From contig NZ_AYMU01000025.1 in assembly GCF_000633395.1 (NCBI RefSeq), forward strand, positions 41,644 through 105,643: a stretch of DNA of 64,000 nucleotides, read 5' to 3'. Under the pieces are notes generated by a model, which searched no databases, was not told the DNA's origin, and was given only the letters and a program-made list of their open reading frames with translations. A program made the translations under genes and the position numbers. The stretch's first letter is position 1. Every line of letters starts with the position of its first letter. Source of the DNA: Pseudomonas sp. PH1b (lineage in GTDB: Bacteria > Pseudomonadota > Gammaproteobacteria > Pseudomonadales > Pseudomonadaceae). This document shows positions 1 through 8,543 of this stretch, piece by piece.

Positions 1-2
1 AG

Positions 3-785
3 ACCGGCACCCTGCACAACATGGCCGGCCAGCTGTGCGGCACCAGCTACGCCATCCAGTACATGGACCAGTTCACCACCGAGCCCAAGGGCGAGGCCGG
101 CGACGGCGACCTGTTCGGTGATTCCGGCAACCCGCAGATCACCCTGGTGGGCACCAGCCACAGTGGCAAGAACTACAACTTCGCCGGCTTCCTTGAAGAA
201 GCCATCGGTGCCGACATTCTCAACGTCGCCTTCCCCGGCGGCGGCCTGGAAGGCTCGATGCTGCAGTACCTGGGCAGCGATGAATTCCAGAAGACCCCAC
301 CGAAGATCCTGATCTGGGAATTTTCGCCGCTGTACCGCCTGGACCAGGAAACCATCTACCGGCAGATGATGGCCCTGCTGGACAACGGCTGCGAGGGCAA
401 GGATGCGCAGATGACCGGCAGCACCACCCTCAAGCCCGGCAAGAATGAACTGCTGGTCAACAGCAAGAACCTGGACCTGCGCAACAGCGGCCATCAGGTC
501 GACATCCGCTTCGCCGACCCTTCGGTGAAAACCCTGCAAGCCACCCTCTGGTACATGAACGGGCGCCACGAGGACATCAAGATCGAAAAGCCGGAAACGT
601 CCGACACCGACGGGCGCTTCGCCTTCGAACTGCGCACCGACGAAGACTGGGCCACGCAGAACCTGCTGGCGGTCGAAGTCCAGGGCCCGGAAGCGGGCAC
701 GGCGGGGCAGAAGGTCGAAGCGAAAATTTGCAAACGCAACGTATTCCCGAGCGCCGAGCAACGCACCGCGCAGATCGGGCAATGA
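3..785 (+). CDS. algX: Alginate O-acetyltransferase AlgX, C-terminal part
   Basis: Periplasmic protein of the alginate secretion/acetylation complex that binds alginate and transfers acetyl groups to mannuronate. The 5' end lies outside the window; 260 residues remain and the frame is open from base 3. The GTSHSGKNYNF segment carries the SGNH-type catalytic serine, and an IWEFSP segment follows as in AlgJ. The C-terminal portion (about residue 135 on) is the predicted beta-rich carbohydrate-binding module. It is followed at once by algL, in the usual order of the Pseudomonas alginate operon. The identification rests on family resemblance and neighbours and is firm. Confidence 0.95.
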   Translation, partial: TGTLHNMAGQLCGTSYAIQYMDQFTTEPKGEAGDGDLFGDSGNPQITLVGTSHSGKNYNFAGFLEEAIGADILNVAFPGGGLEGSMLQYLGSDEFQKTPPKILIWEFSPLYRLDQETIYRQMMALLDNGCEGKDAQMTGSTTLKPGKNELLVNSKNLDLRNSGHQVDIRFADPSVKTLQATLWYMNGRHEDIKIEKPETSDTDGRFAFELRTDEDWATQNLLAVEVQGPEAGTAGQKVEAKICKRNVFPSAEQRTAQIGQ

Positions 786-793
786 GGTTTCCC

Positions 794-1909
794 ATGCAAA
801 GCACAGACTTGAAACGCTTGTTGATCCCCAGCCTGCTGGGGCTGGCCATCGTCACCGGCAGCGCCCAGGCCGCTGCGCCGCTGCGCCCGCCCCAGGGCTA
901 TTTCGCCCCGGTGGACAAGTTCAAGAGCGGCGACCACAGCGAGGGCTGCGACGCCATGCCGGCGCCCTACACCGGCGCCCTGCAGTTTCGCAGCAAGTAC
1001 GAAGGCTCGGACAAGGCCCGGGCCACCCTCAACGTGCAGTCCGAACAGGCCTTTCGCGACACCACCGCGGACATCACCAAGATCGAACGCGGCACCAGCA
1101 AGCGGGTCATGCAGTTCATGCGCGACGGTCGCCCGGAGCAGTTGGACTGTACCCTCGCCTGGCTCAGCGCCTGGGCCCAAGCCGATGCGCTGATGTCCAG
1201 GGACTTCAACCACACCGGCAAGTCCATGCGCAAATGGGCCCTGGGCAGCATGGCCTCGGCCTACCTGCGGCTGAAGTTCTCCGATTCCCACCCCCTGGCC
1301 ACCCACCAGGAACAGGCGCAGAAGATCGAAGCCTGGTTCAGCAAGATGGCCGACCAGGTGGTCAGCGACTGGGACAACCTGCCCCTGGACAAGACCAACA
1401 ACCACTCCTACTGGGCCGCCTGGTCGGTAATGGCTACCGCCGTGGCCACCAACCGCCGCGACCTGTTCGACTGGGCGGTGAAGGAATACAAGGTCGGCGC
1501 CAACCAGATCGACGCCGACGGTTTCTTGCCCAACGAACTCAAGCGCCAGCAACGGGCCCTGGCCTACCACAACTACGCCCTGCCGCCGCTGGCGATGATC
1601 GCCAGCTTCGCCCAGGTCAACGGTGTGGACCTGCGCCAGGAAAACCACGGCGCCCTCAAGCGCCTGGGCGAACGGGTGCTGGCCGGGGTCAAGGACCCGG
1701 ACACCTTCGAGCAGAAGAACGGCAAGCAACAGGACATGACCGACCTCAAGGTCGATTCGAAATTCGCCTGGCTGGAACCCTACTGCAGCCTCTACACCTG
1801 CGCCCCGGATGTGCTGGAGCGCAAGCACAAGATGCAGCCGTTCAAGACCTTCCGCCTGGGGGGCGACCTGACCAAGGTCTACGACCCGGCCCACGAAAAA
1901 GGTTCCTGA
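794..1909 (+). CDS. algL: Alginate lyase AlgL
   Basis: Periplasmic poly(beta-D-mannuronate) lyase that clears stray alginate during secretion. It has a signal peptide ending near GSAQAAA and the family landmarks SKYEGSDKARATLN, NHTGKSMRKWALGS, NNHSYWAAWSVM (catalytic Asn/His region), LPNELKRQQRALAYHNYALPP and WLEPYC. It is 371 aa, the usual AlgL length. ATG 794 is preferred because GAGG lies 7 bases upstream. ATG 782 overlaps the algX stop (ATGA) and is a possible coupled alternative that adds four residues. It sits between algX and algI in the operon. Confidence 0.95.
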   Translation: MQSTDLKRLLIPSLLGLAIVTGSAQAAAPLRPPQGYFAPVDKFKSGDHSEGCDAMPAPYTGALQFRSKYEGSDKARATLNVQSEQAFRDTTADITKIERGTSKRVMQFMRDGRPEQLDCTLAWLSAWAQADALMSRDFNHTGKSMRKWALGSMASAYLRLKFSDSHPLATHQEQAQKIEAWFSKMADQVVSDWDNLPLDKTNNHSYWAAWSVMATAVATNRRDLFDWAVKEYKVGANQIDADGFLPNELKRQQRALAYHNYALPPLAMIASFAQVNGVDLRQENHGALKRLGERVLAGVKDPDTFEQKNGKQQDMTDLKVDSKFAWLEPYCSLYTCAPDVLERKHKMQPFKTFRLGGDLTKVYDPAHEKGS

Positions 1910-1932
1910 GCACCACCCGCAAACGACCCACC

Positions 1933-2014
1933 GTAGGAGCTGGCTTGCCAGCGAAGAGGCCCTCAAGGACTCCGTCACATCCAAGGACGCCTTCGCCGGC
2001 AAGCCGGCTCCTAC
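1933..2014. repeat. REP pair (REPIN) between algL and algI
   Basis: Two REP hairpins face each other: GTAGGAGCTGGCTTGCCAGC on the left and the inverted GCCGGCAAGCCGGCTCCTAC on the right, with an approximately 40-bp core. Compared with the copies at 9929 and 12476, the core has the same orientation but the CTGGC and CCGGC arms are exchanged. It lies in the 204-bp algL-algI gap and may affect transcript stability or termination inside the operon. Confidence 0.85.
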
Positions 2015-2113
2015 ACAGGGCGCGCTACACGCAGTACCGCTTCCCCGGTTTTTCACGGGGGGGTTTGGGGGGGCTCCGGCCTCTGACTATTGGTTAAACA
2101 TGGAGAGATCGGG

Positions 2114-3679
2114 ATGGTTTTCTCATCCAATGTGTTCCTGTTCCTGTTCCTGCCGATCTTTCTCGGCTTGTACTACTTGAGCGGGCAACGCTATCGCAAT
2201 CTGCTGCTGCTGATCGCCAGCTACGTGTTCTATGCCTGGTGGCGCGTGGACTTCCTGGCGCTGTTCGCCGGGGTCACCCTGTGGAACTACTGGATCGGCC
2301 TGAAAGTCGGCGCCGCCGGGGTCAGGAGCAAACCCGCCCAGCGCTGGCTGCTGCTGGGGGTGGCGGTGGACCTGTGCATCCTCGGCTACTTCAAGTACGC
2401 CAACTTCGGCGTCGACAGCATCAACGCCATCATGACTTCCATGGGGCTTGAGCCGTTCATCCTGACCCACGTGCTGTTGCCGATCGGCATCTCGTTCTAC
2501 ATCTTCGAGTCCATCAGCTACATCATCGACGTCTACCGCGGCGACACCCCGGCCACCCGCAACCTGATCGACTTCGCGGCGTTCGTGGCGATCTTCCCGC
2601 ACCTGATCGCCGGCCCCGTGCTGCGCTTTCGCGACCTGGCGGACCAGTTCAACAATCGCACCCACACCCTGGACAAGTTCTCCGAAGGCTGCACCCGCTT
2701 CATGCAGGGCTTTATCAAGAAAGTGTTCATCGCCGACACCCTGGCGGTGGTCGCCGACCATTGCTTCGCCCTGCAAAACCCCACCACCGGGGACGCCTGG
2801 CTCGGCGCCCTGGCCTACACCGCGCAGCTGTACTTCGACTTCTCCGGCTACAGCGACATGGCCATCGGCCTGGGCTTGATGATGGGTTTTCGCTTCATGG
2901 AAAACTTCAAGCAGCCCTACATCAGCCAGTCGATCACCGAGTTCTGGCGGCGCTGGCACATCAGCCTCTCCACCTGGCTGCGGGACTACCTGTACATCAC
3001 CCTGGGGGGCAACCGCAAAGGCACCCTGATCACCTACCGCAACCTGTTCTTGACCATGCTCCTGGGCGGCCTGTGGCACGGCGCCAACTTCACCTACATC
3101 GTCTGGGGCGCCTGGCACGGCATGTGGCTGGCCATCGAAAAGGCCCTGGGCATCAACACCACGCCGCGCAGCCTGAACCCGGTGCGCTGGGCCCTGACCT
3201 TCCTGCTGGTGGTGATGGGCTGGGTGATCTTCCGCGCCGAGAACCTGCACGTGGCAGGCCGCATGTATGGCGCCATGTTCAGCTTCGGCGACTGGTCGCT
3301 GTCGGAACTCAACCGCGCCAGCCTCACCGGCCTGCAAGTGGCGACCCTGGTCCTGGCCTACGCCACCCTGGCGTTCTTCGGCCTGCGTGACCTGTACCGC
3401 AACCCGGCGCCGGTCAAGGCCAAGCCTGAAGTCGACAGCCCAGCCGACGGCCCGGCCAGCGCCCAGCCCGGCCTGATCAAGGCGGTGCCCGGGGACAACC
3501 CCGGCAGCATCCACCAACCGGGCTACATCGTCGGCCGCGAGGCCCAGGTGCCGCCGGCCTACTGGACTGCCGACTGGTCGCGCTACGCCATGCGCGCCCT
3601 GGTGCTGCTGCTGTTCATTGCCTCGATTCTCAAACTCTCGGCGCAAAGCTTCTCGCCGTTCCTTTACTTCCAGTTCTGA
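2114..3679 (+). CDS. algI: Alginate O-acetyltransferase AlgI (MBOAT)
   Basis: Polytopic inner-membrane MBOAT protein that moves acetyl groups across the membrane for alginate O-acetylation with AlgJ, AlgF and AlgX. It is 521 aa, starts MVFSSNVFLFLFLPIF, and contains the MBOAT signatures RFRDLADQF, YFDFSGYSDMAIGLG, FWRRWHISLSTWLRDYLYI and GGLWHGANFTYIVWGAWHG with the conserved histidines. ATG 2114 is chosen because GGAG lies 8 bases upstream and the N-terminus matches the family. Residues roughly 440-490 form a Pro/Ala-rich cytoplasmic insertion before the last membrane segment. Confidence 0.96.
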   Translation: MVFSSNVFLFLFLPIFLGLYYLSGQRYRNLLLLIASYVFYAWWRVDFLALFAGVTLWNYWIGLKVGAAGVRSKPAQRWLLLGVAVDLCILGYFKYANFGVDSINAIMTSMGLEPFILTHVLLPIGISFYIFESISYIIDVYRGDTPATRNLIDFAAFVAIFPHLIAGPVLRFRDLADQFNNRTHTLDKFSEGCTRFMQGFIKKVFIADTLAVVADHCFALQNPTTGDAWLGALAYTAQLYFDFSGYSDMAIGLGLMMGFRFMENFKQPYISQSITEFWRRWHISLSTWLRDYLYITLGGNRKGTLITYRNLFLTMLLGGLWHGANFTYIVWGAWHGMWLAIEKALGINTTPRSLNPVRWALTFLLVVMGWVIFRAENLHVAGRMYGAMFSFGDWSLSELNRASLTGLQVATLVLAYATLAFFGLRDLYRNPAPVKAKPEVDSPADGPASAQPGLIKAVPGDNPGSIHQPGYIVGREAQVPPAYWTADWSRYAMRALVLLLFIASILKLSAQSFSPFLYFQF

Positions 3680-3690
3680 GGGATCTGCCC

Positions 3691-4863
3691 ATGACCCGCT
3701 CATTACGTGTGTTCTACATCGCGCTGTTCCTGGTGACCCTGATGGTCCTCGGGCTGTGGTCGGCGCGCAGCTTCTTCGGCTTCAGCACCAACAATGACGC
3801 CACCGTGCTCAACGGGCGCTGGGCCAAGGCGGTGGAAACCCACTACGACGACCAGTTCCCGATCAAGCGCCTGGGCACCAACCTCTGGGCCGCCCTGGAC
3901 TTCAAGCTGTTCAACGAAGGCCGCCCGGGGGTGGTGCTGGGCCGCGACCAGTGGCTGTACAGCGATGAAGAGTTCAACCCGGTGGTCAACGAGGAACTCA
4001 ACCTGCAGGGCAACTACGCCCTGGTGGAAGGCGTGCGCCAGACCTTGAAAGAGCACGGGGTGAAACTGGTGATGGCCATCGTTCCGGCCAAGGTGCGCCT
4101 GTACCCGGAACACATGGACGAGGTGCGCCCGGCGCGCATTCACGCCAACCTCTACCAGGACTTCCACGCCCGGGTCGCCGCCGACAAGATCCTCGCCCCC
4201 GATCTGCTGGGGCCCCTGCAACAGGCCAAGCAGCAGGGCCAGCAAGTGTTCCTGCGCACCGACACCCACTGGACCCCGGCGGGCGCCGAAGTCGTCGCCC
4301 GGCAACTGGCCCAGACCATCGCCGCCAAGACCCCGCTCAGCGGCCAGCCGCAACGCTTCGTCACCGAAACCCAGGAGACCGTGGAGCACCAGGGCGACCT
4401 GCGGCGCTTCCTGCCCCTGGACCCGCTGTTCGAGAACCTGATGCCCGCCGAAGAGCCCCTGCAAAAACGCGTGACCCGGGCCAGCGACGAACAGCCGGCC
4501 GCCGACGACGCACTGTTCGCCGACCACGAAGTACCGGTGACCCTGGTGGGCACCAGCTACAGCGCCAACCCCAGCTGGAACTTCGTCGGTGCCCTGAAAC
4601 AGGCCCTGCACAGCGACGTGCTGAGCTACGCCGAAGACGGCCACGGGCCGATCCTGCCGATGCTCAGCTACCTGAAAAGCGACGACTTCAAGAACAACCC
4701 GCCCCAGGTGCTGATCTGGGAATTCCCTGAACGCTATCTGCCTGTGAACAACGAAATCGGCGACGCCGACCCGCAGTGGGTCGCAGAGCTCAAGCAAGCC
4801 GGTGCTCGCCAACAGACCGTTGCACTCAACAAATCCGAGACGCCCGACCGGGCACAAAACTGA
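3691..4863 (+). CDS. algJ: Alginate O-acetyltransferase AlgJ
   Basis: Membrane-anchored periplasmic SGNH-like acetyltransferase related to AlgX. It has an N-terminal signal anchor (about residues 5-25), the catalytic Asp-x-His in RTDTHWTPAG (D191, H193) and the nucleophile serine in LVGTSYS (S289). It is 390 aa, full length for AlgJ. It begins 11 bases after algI with GAGG ahead of the ATG, so the two are co-transcribed. AlgJ passes or receives acetyl groups from AlgI in the acetylation complex. Confidence 0.95.
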   Translation: MTRSLRVFYIALFLVTLMVLGLWSARSFFGFSTNNDATVLNGRWAKAVETHYDDQFPIKRLGTNLWAALDFKLFNEGRPGVVLGRDQWLYSDEEFNPVVNEELNLQGNYALVEGVRQTLKEHGVKLVMAIVPAKVRLYPEHMDEVRPARIHANLYQDFHARVAADKILAPDLLGPLQQAKQQGQQVFLRTDTHWTPAGAEVVARQLAQTIAAKTPLSGQPQRFVTETQETVEHQGDLRRFLPLDPLFENLMPAEEPLQKRVTRASDEQPAADDALFADHEVPVTLVGTSYSANPSWNFVGALKQALHSDVLSYAEDGHGPILPMLSYLKSDDFKNNPPQVLIWEFPERYLPVNNEIGDADPQWVAELKQAGARQQTVALNKSETPDRAQN

Positions 4864-4880
4864 AAAGAGAGGTGACACCC

Positions 4881-5537
4881 ATGACTTTCACTATCACTCC
4901 ACGTCGTCTCGCCAAGGCAATCACCCTGGCTGCCGGCATGAGCGTCCTGTCCCTGCCCGCCTTCGCCGGTGGCGATGCCGCGCTGTACGGCCCCACCGCG
5001 CCCAAGGGCTCGACCTTCGTGCGCCTGTACAACGCCAGCAACAGCGAAGTCAGCGCCACGGTGGGCAGCACCAACGTCAACGACGTCGCGCCCCTGGCCA
5101 GCAGCGACTTCAGCTTCATGCCCGGCGGCGACTACACCGCCAAGGTGGGCAGCCAGAGCGTGCCGGTGAAACTCGCGGCCGACCACTATTACACCCTGGT
5201 CAACAACGCCAGCGGCCAGCCACAGCTGATCGAAGAGCCGCCGTTCAAGAACAAGCAGAAGTCCCTGGTACGGGTGCAGAACCTCAGCGACCAGGCCCTG
5301 ACCCTGAAGACCGCCGACGGCAAGACCGACGTGGTCAAGGCCGTGGCGGCCAAGGGCCGCGGCGAGCGCGAAATCAACCCGGTGAAGGTCAGCTTCGCCC
5401 TGTATGACGGCGAGAAAAAGGTCAGCGACCTCAAGCCCGTGGCCCTGGAACGCGGCGAAGCGGCGGTGCTCTACGTCACCGGCAACGGCAGCAGCCTGTC
5501 GCCGGTGTGGGTCAAGCGCCCCGTCTCCACCCGCTAA
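4881..5537 (+). CDS. algF: Alginate O-acetyl adaptor AlgF
   Basis: Periplasmic protein needed for alginate O-acetylation with AlgI and AlgJ. It is 218 aa with a Sec signal peptide ending near SLPAFAGG, then two beta-rich domains. ATG 4881 is supported by GAGAGGTGA upstream and by the signal peptide; upstream in-frame sequence overlaps algJ and is not credible as coding. It is separated by 17 bases from algJ and followed by a REP pair and algA. Confidence 0.93.
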   Translation: MTFTITPRRLAKAITLAAGMSVLSLPAFAGGDAALYGPTAPKGSTFVRLYNASNSEVSATVGSTNVNDVAPLASSDFSFMPGGDYTAKVGSQSVPVKLAADHYYTLVNNASGQPQLIEEPPFKNKQKSLVRVQNLSDQALTLKTADGKTDVVKAVAAKGRGEREINPVKVSFALYDGEKKVSDLKPVALERGEAAVLYVTGNGSSLSPVWVKRPVSTR

Positions 5538-5570
5538 CGAATTTCCGGATGCGCGCCGCACCCGCCTCTC

Positions 5571-5654
5571 GTAGGAGCTGGCTTGCCAGCGAAGGCGTCC
5601 TCAAGCCCGACACAAGGCTCAAAGGCCCCTTCGCCGGCAAGCCGGCTCCTACAG
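5571..5654. repeat. REP pair between algF and algA
   Basis: Inverted REP hairpins (GTAGGAGCTGGCTTGCCAGC ... GCCGGCAAGCCGGCTCCTAC) about 84 bp across. Unlike the copy at 1933, the core is also inverted relative to the 9929/12476 units, so this copy is a simple reversal of them. Confidence 0.85.
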
Positions 5655-5749
5655 GGGGCAGGCAACGCATCCGGGCACGCAACAAAAACAAGAGTGAAAC
5701 GACAGAACGCAGTAGCTCTAACCCATACGATGTTTGAAGGAGTAACAAC

Positions 5750-7201
5750 ATGATTCCGGTGATCTTGTCAGGTGGTAGCGGCTCACGTCTTTGGCCGCTT
5801 TCGCGCAAGCAATTCCCCAAGCAGTTCCTCGCCCTGACCGGCGAACATACGCTGTTCCAGCAGACCCTGGAGCGCCTGGTGTTCGAAGGCATGGACACCC
5901 CCATCGTGGTCTGCAACAAGGACCACCGCTTTATCGTCAACGAGCAGTTGGCCAACCGCAACCTCGAATCCCAGCGCATCCTCATGGAACCTTTCGGCCG
6001 CAACACCGCGCCCGCCGTGGCCCTGACCGCGATGATGCTGGTCAACGAAGGCCGCGACGAACTGATGCTAGTGCTGCCCGCCGACCACGTCCTCGACGAC
6101 CAGAAAGCCCTGCAACGGGCCCTGGCCCTGGCCACCGTGGCCGCCGAGCGCGGCGAAATGGTGCTGTTCGGCGTACCGGCGACCAAAGCGGAAACCGGCT
6201 ACGGCTACATCAAGTCCAGCCACGACGCCCTGCTCCCGGAGGGGGTCAGCCGGGTCTCGCACTTCGTTGAAAAGCCCGACGAAAAACGCGCCACCGAGTT
6301 CGTCCAGGCCGGCGGCTACTTCTGGAACAGCGGCATGTTCCTGTTCCGCGCCAGCCGCTTCCTCGAAGAGCTGAAGAAACACGATCCGGACATCTACGAC
6401 ACCTGCCTCTTGACCCTGGAACGCAGCCAGCAGGACCCGGACACCGTGGACGTCGACGCCGCCACCTTCGCCTGCTGCCCGGACAACTCCATCGACTACG
6501 CGGTGATGGAAAAGACCCAACGCGCCTGCGTAGTCCCGCTGACCGCCGGCTGGAGCGACGTGGGCTGCTGGTCGTCGCTGTGGGACGTGCATGAAAAAGA
6601 CGCCAACGGCAACGTCAGCAAAGGCGACGTGGTGATCCAGGACAGCAAGAACTGCATGATCCATGGCAACGGCAAACTGGTGTCGGTGATCGGCCTGGAG
6701 AACATCGTCGTCGTCGAAACCAAGGACGCCATGATGATTGCCCACAAGGACAAGGTCCAAGGGGTCAAACAGATGGTCAACACCCTCAACGAACAGGGCC
6801 GCAGCGAGACCCAGAACCACTGCGAGGTCTACCGACCGTGGGGTTCCTACGACTCGGTGGACATGGGCGGACGCTTCCAGGTCAAGCACATCTCGGTCAA
6901 GCCGGGGGCCTGCCTGTCCCTGCAGATGCACCACCACCGCGCCGAACACTGGATCGTGGTCAGCGGCACCGCCGAAGTCACCTGTGACGAGAACGTGTTC
7001 CTGCTCACCGAGAACCAGTCCACCTACATCCCGATTGCCTCGGTGCACCGCCTGCGCAACCCCGGGAAGATCCCGCTGGAGATCATCGAAGTGCAATCGG
7101 GCAGCTACCTGGGCGAAGACGACATCGAGCGGTTTGAGGATATCTACGGGCGCTCTACTCCGGTGGAGCGTGGCGTTTCGGTGAAGACCATAGCTCAGTA
7201 A
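5750..7201 (+). CDS. algA: Mannose-6-phosphate isomerase / GDP-mannose pyrophosphorylase AlgA
   Basis: Bifunctional enzyme making mannose-6-P from fructose-6-P and GDP-mannose from mannose-1-P, the precursor of alginate. It is 483 aa. The N-terminal nucleotidyltransferase domain shows GGSGSRLWPLSRKQFPKQ and later FVEKPDEKRA; the C-terminal cupin isomerase domain shows QMHHHRAEHWIVVSGTAEV with metal-binding histidines. A good ribosome site (AAGGAG) precedes ATG 5750. It is the last gene of the alginate operon and is followed by a strong terminator. Confidence 0.97.
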   Translation: MIPVILSGGSGSRLWPLSRKQFPKQFLALTGEHTLFQQTLERLVFEGMDTPIVVCNKDHRFIVNEQLANRNLESQRILMEPFGRNTAPAVALTAMMLVNEGRDELMLVLPADHVLDDQKALQRALALATVAAERGEMVLFGVPATKAETGYGYIKSSHDALLPEGVSRVSHFVEKPDEKRATEFVQAGGYFWNSGMFLFRASRFLEELKKHDPDIYDTCLLTLERSQQDPDTVDVDAATFACCPDNSIDYAVMEKTQRACVVPLTAGWSDVGCWSSLWDVHEKDANGNVSKGDVVIQDSKNCMIHGNGKLVSVIGLENIVVVETKDAMMIAHKDKVQGVKQMVNTLNEQGRSETQNHCEVYRPWGSYDSVDMGGRFQVKHISVKPGACLSLQMHHHRAEHWIVVSGTAEVTCDENVFLLTENQSTYIPIASVHRLRNPGKIPLEIIEVQSGSYLGEDDIERFEDIYGRSTPVERGVSVKTIAQ

Positions 7202-7202
7202 C

Positions 7203-7257
7203 AGCGGCAAGTTTCAAGCAAGAGCAGCCGTAAGCTTCAAGCGGCAAGCTGCAAGTA
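7203..7257. repeat. AAGCTTCAAGCGGCAAGC-type repeat, copy 1
   Basis: Short low-complexity dispersed repeat built of CAAG/GCAAG/CTTCAAG words. A second copy lies at 7365-7392, on the other side of the algA terminator. Confidence 0.6.
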
Positions 7258-7292
7258 AAAGCAGGGAGTCGTGCTAGCAAGACCTTTGTGCT

Positions 7293-7353
7293 CCCCCCTT
7301 TCCAGGTGCCTGCGTCCCCTATCCGCAGGCGCTTGGACAGGGGGATTTTTTTT
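7293..7353 (+). terminator. Rho-independent terminator of the alginate operon
   Basis: Long hairpin: CCCCCTTTCCAGG... pairs with ...TTGGACAGGGGG around a GCCTGCG/CGCAGGC inner stem, about 20 bp with few mismatches, followed by a run of eight T. It is placed about 90 bp after the algA stop. Confidence 0.85.
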
Positions 7354-7364
7354 CAGAAGCAGGG

Positions 7365-7392
7365 GCAAGTGGCAAGCTTCAAGCGGCAAGCC
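7365..7392. repeat. AAGCTTCAAGCGGCAAGC-type repeat, copy 2
   Basis: Contains GGCAAGCTTCAAGCGGCAAG, nearly identical to the core of the copy at 7203-7257. Confidence 0.6.
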
Positions 7393-7567
7393 AGATCAAC
7401 AGCCATCTGTGGATACAAAAGGTCGTTCGAGGCTACACATATCGGGTTGACCGCCCTCTTCTCGCTCCCTATCGTCGCGCCTGTCACGACTCATTCGTGA
7501 TCGAGGTTGACGGCTCGGTTGTTTTCTCAGGAACGCAGTTTTCAACACTGGCTCTTTGGAGCCCACC

Positions 7568-7843
7568 ATGGCCGACCGTATCGCGTTAACCAGCAACGAA
7601 TCCTCCACCCCCACCCTGTTTATCGACACCCGAGCGCCCTTGGACGAACTCCATGCCAGCGCCGCCTACCGTATCTTCGCGGTAACTCAACTGATGGAAA
7701 GCATCGTGCACATGGACAGCCGCCACGCCGATGCCACCGACCTGACACAGATCGCTCACGCCAGCGCCATTCTGTTGCGCGATGGTTGTGATCTGCTGGA
7801 TGTGTTGGGTCGGCGAATTCGTGGCAGTCAGTACCTGAACTAA
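7568..7843 (+). CDS. Small DUF6124/DUF3077-like protein
   Basis: A 91-aa soluble protein of unknown function, resembling the small Pseudomonas-restricted DUF6124/DUF3077 group by length and by its C-terminal LLRDGCDLLDVLGRRI helix. ATG 7568 is chosen because GGAG lies 6 bases upstream. No signal peptide or membrane segment is visible. It stands alone, with CAAG-type repeats and the algA terminator upstream and an imperfect tandem repeat downstream. The family assignment is from pattern memory and the function is not known. Confidence 0.7.
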   Translation: MADRIALTSNESSTPTLFIDTRAPLDELHASAAYRIFAVTQLMESIVHMDSRHADATDLTQIAHASAILLRDGCDLLDVLGRRIRGSQYLN

Positions 7844-7853
7844 AACGCCCCGT

Positions 7854-7887
7854 GATCGTTCCCTCCTTCAAACGCGGGGGAACGATC
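7854..7887 (+). terminator. Hairpin after the small DUF gene
   Basis: GATCGTTCCC and GGGAACGATC form a perfect 10-bp stem with a 14-base loop just after the stop of the small gene. There is no T-run, so it may be a weak terminator or a transcript-stabilising hairpin. Confidence 0.45.
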
Positions 7888-7977
7888 TGCAAGCCTATCC
7901 TCTCTCCTTCATCTCCAACCCCACCTCATCGATCACTGTCGCGCCCCTCTGCACCACAAAATGCACAGCCCTGCGAT

Positions 7978-8276
7978 GGGGGGCAGCCGTACGCGGATTG
8001 GTCGACCGGAGATACAGGCACCCGGCAGGGACGAAGCCCTTCCACGCACAGCTGCCATTGCACGAGTACACAGGTGCACAACGAGCTTGCAATAGCGAAA
8101 TGGGGCGCTGCTGCAGCTATCAAAACGGGTTACCAAGCGAAGGGGTGGCAGCTGCGTGCAGGTTGGTAAACCGGAGATACAGGAGCCCGGCAGGGACGAA
8201 CCCTCCCACGCACAGCTGCCATTGCACGAGTGAAATACGGCGCTGCTGCGCCTGGATCAGAACGGGTTACCAAGCC
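7978..8276. repeat. Imperfect tandem duplication, about 160-bp unit
   Basis: Copy A (7978-8139) and copy B (8141-8276) share CCGGAGATACAGG, CCCGGCAGGGACGAA, CACGCACAGCTGCCATTG, CGCTGCTG and AACGGGTTACCAAGC in the same order. Copy B lacks about 30 bases after CACGAG. Several overlapping frames are open across it on both strands, but none has a convincing ribosome site or family resemblance, so no gene is called. From 8277 to 8543 only a short hairpin (CCGCTG/CAGCGG, near 8407-8424) is seen. Confidence 0.8.
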
Positions 8277-8543
8277 CGGCCGCTGAATTGGCAGCGACGG
8301 TCAGAGGCTAGTCCAGGTTCGATACGGAGCAACGACAAAGGCGTCGCAGTTTATGTCCAAGCCGCTGGCGTTGGGAACATCCCGGCCTGCGGCGCCTCAT
8401 CTGTAGCCGCTGCGGTAACAGCGGGGGCCCATGTACGTAGTCCACAAGGCTTTGAAGTCGCCCACACACAACAGCCATCTTCCATCGCCAACCCCACCTA
8501 CGCTTAGGTAGGATGTCCCCTCCTTTTCCCCGAGGCTCGCGTC

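Noticed and set aside
494..3703. Long minus-strand open frames opposite algL and algI
   Set aside because: They are antisense shadows of well identified alginate genes, without family resemblance.
7998..8507. Open frames on both strands through the tandem repeat
   Set aside because: There is no good ribosome site, no known domain, and several overlapping frames are equally open; the repeat itself explains them.
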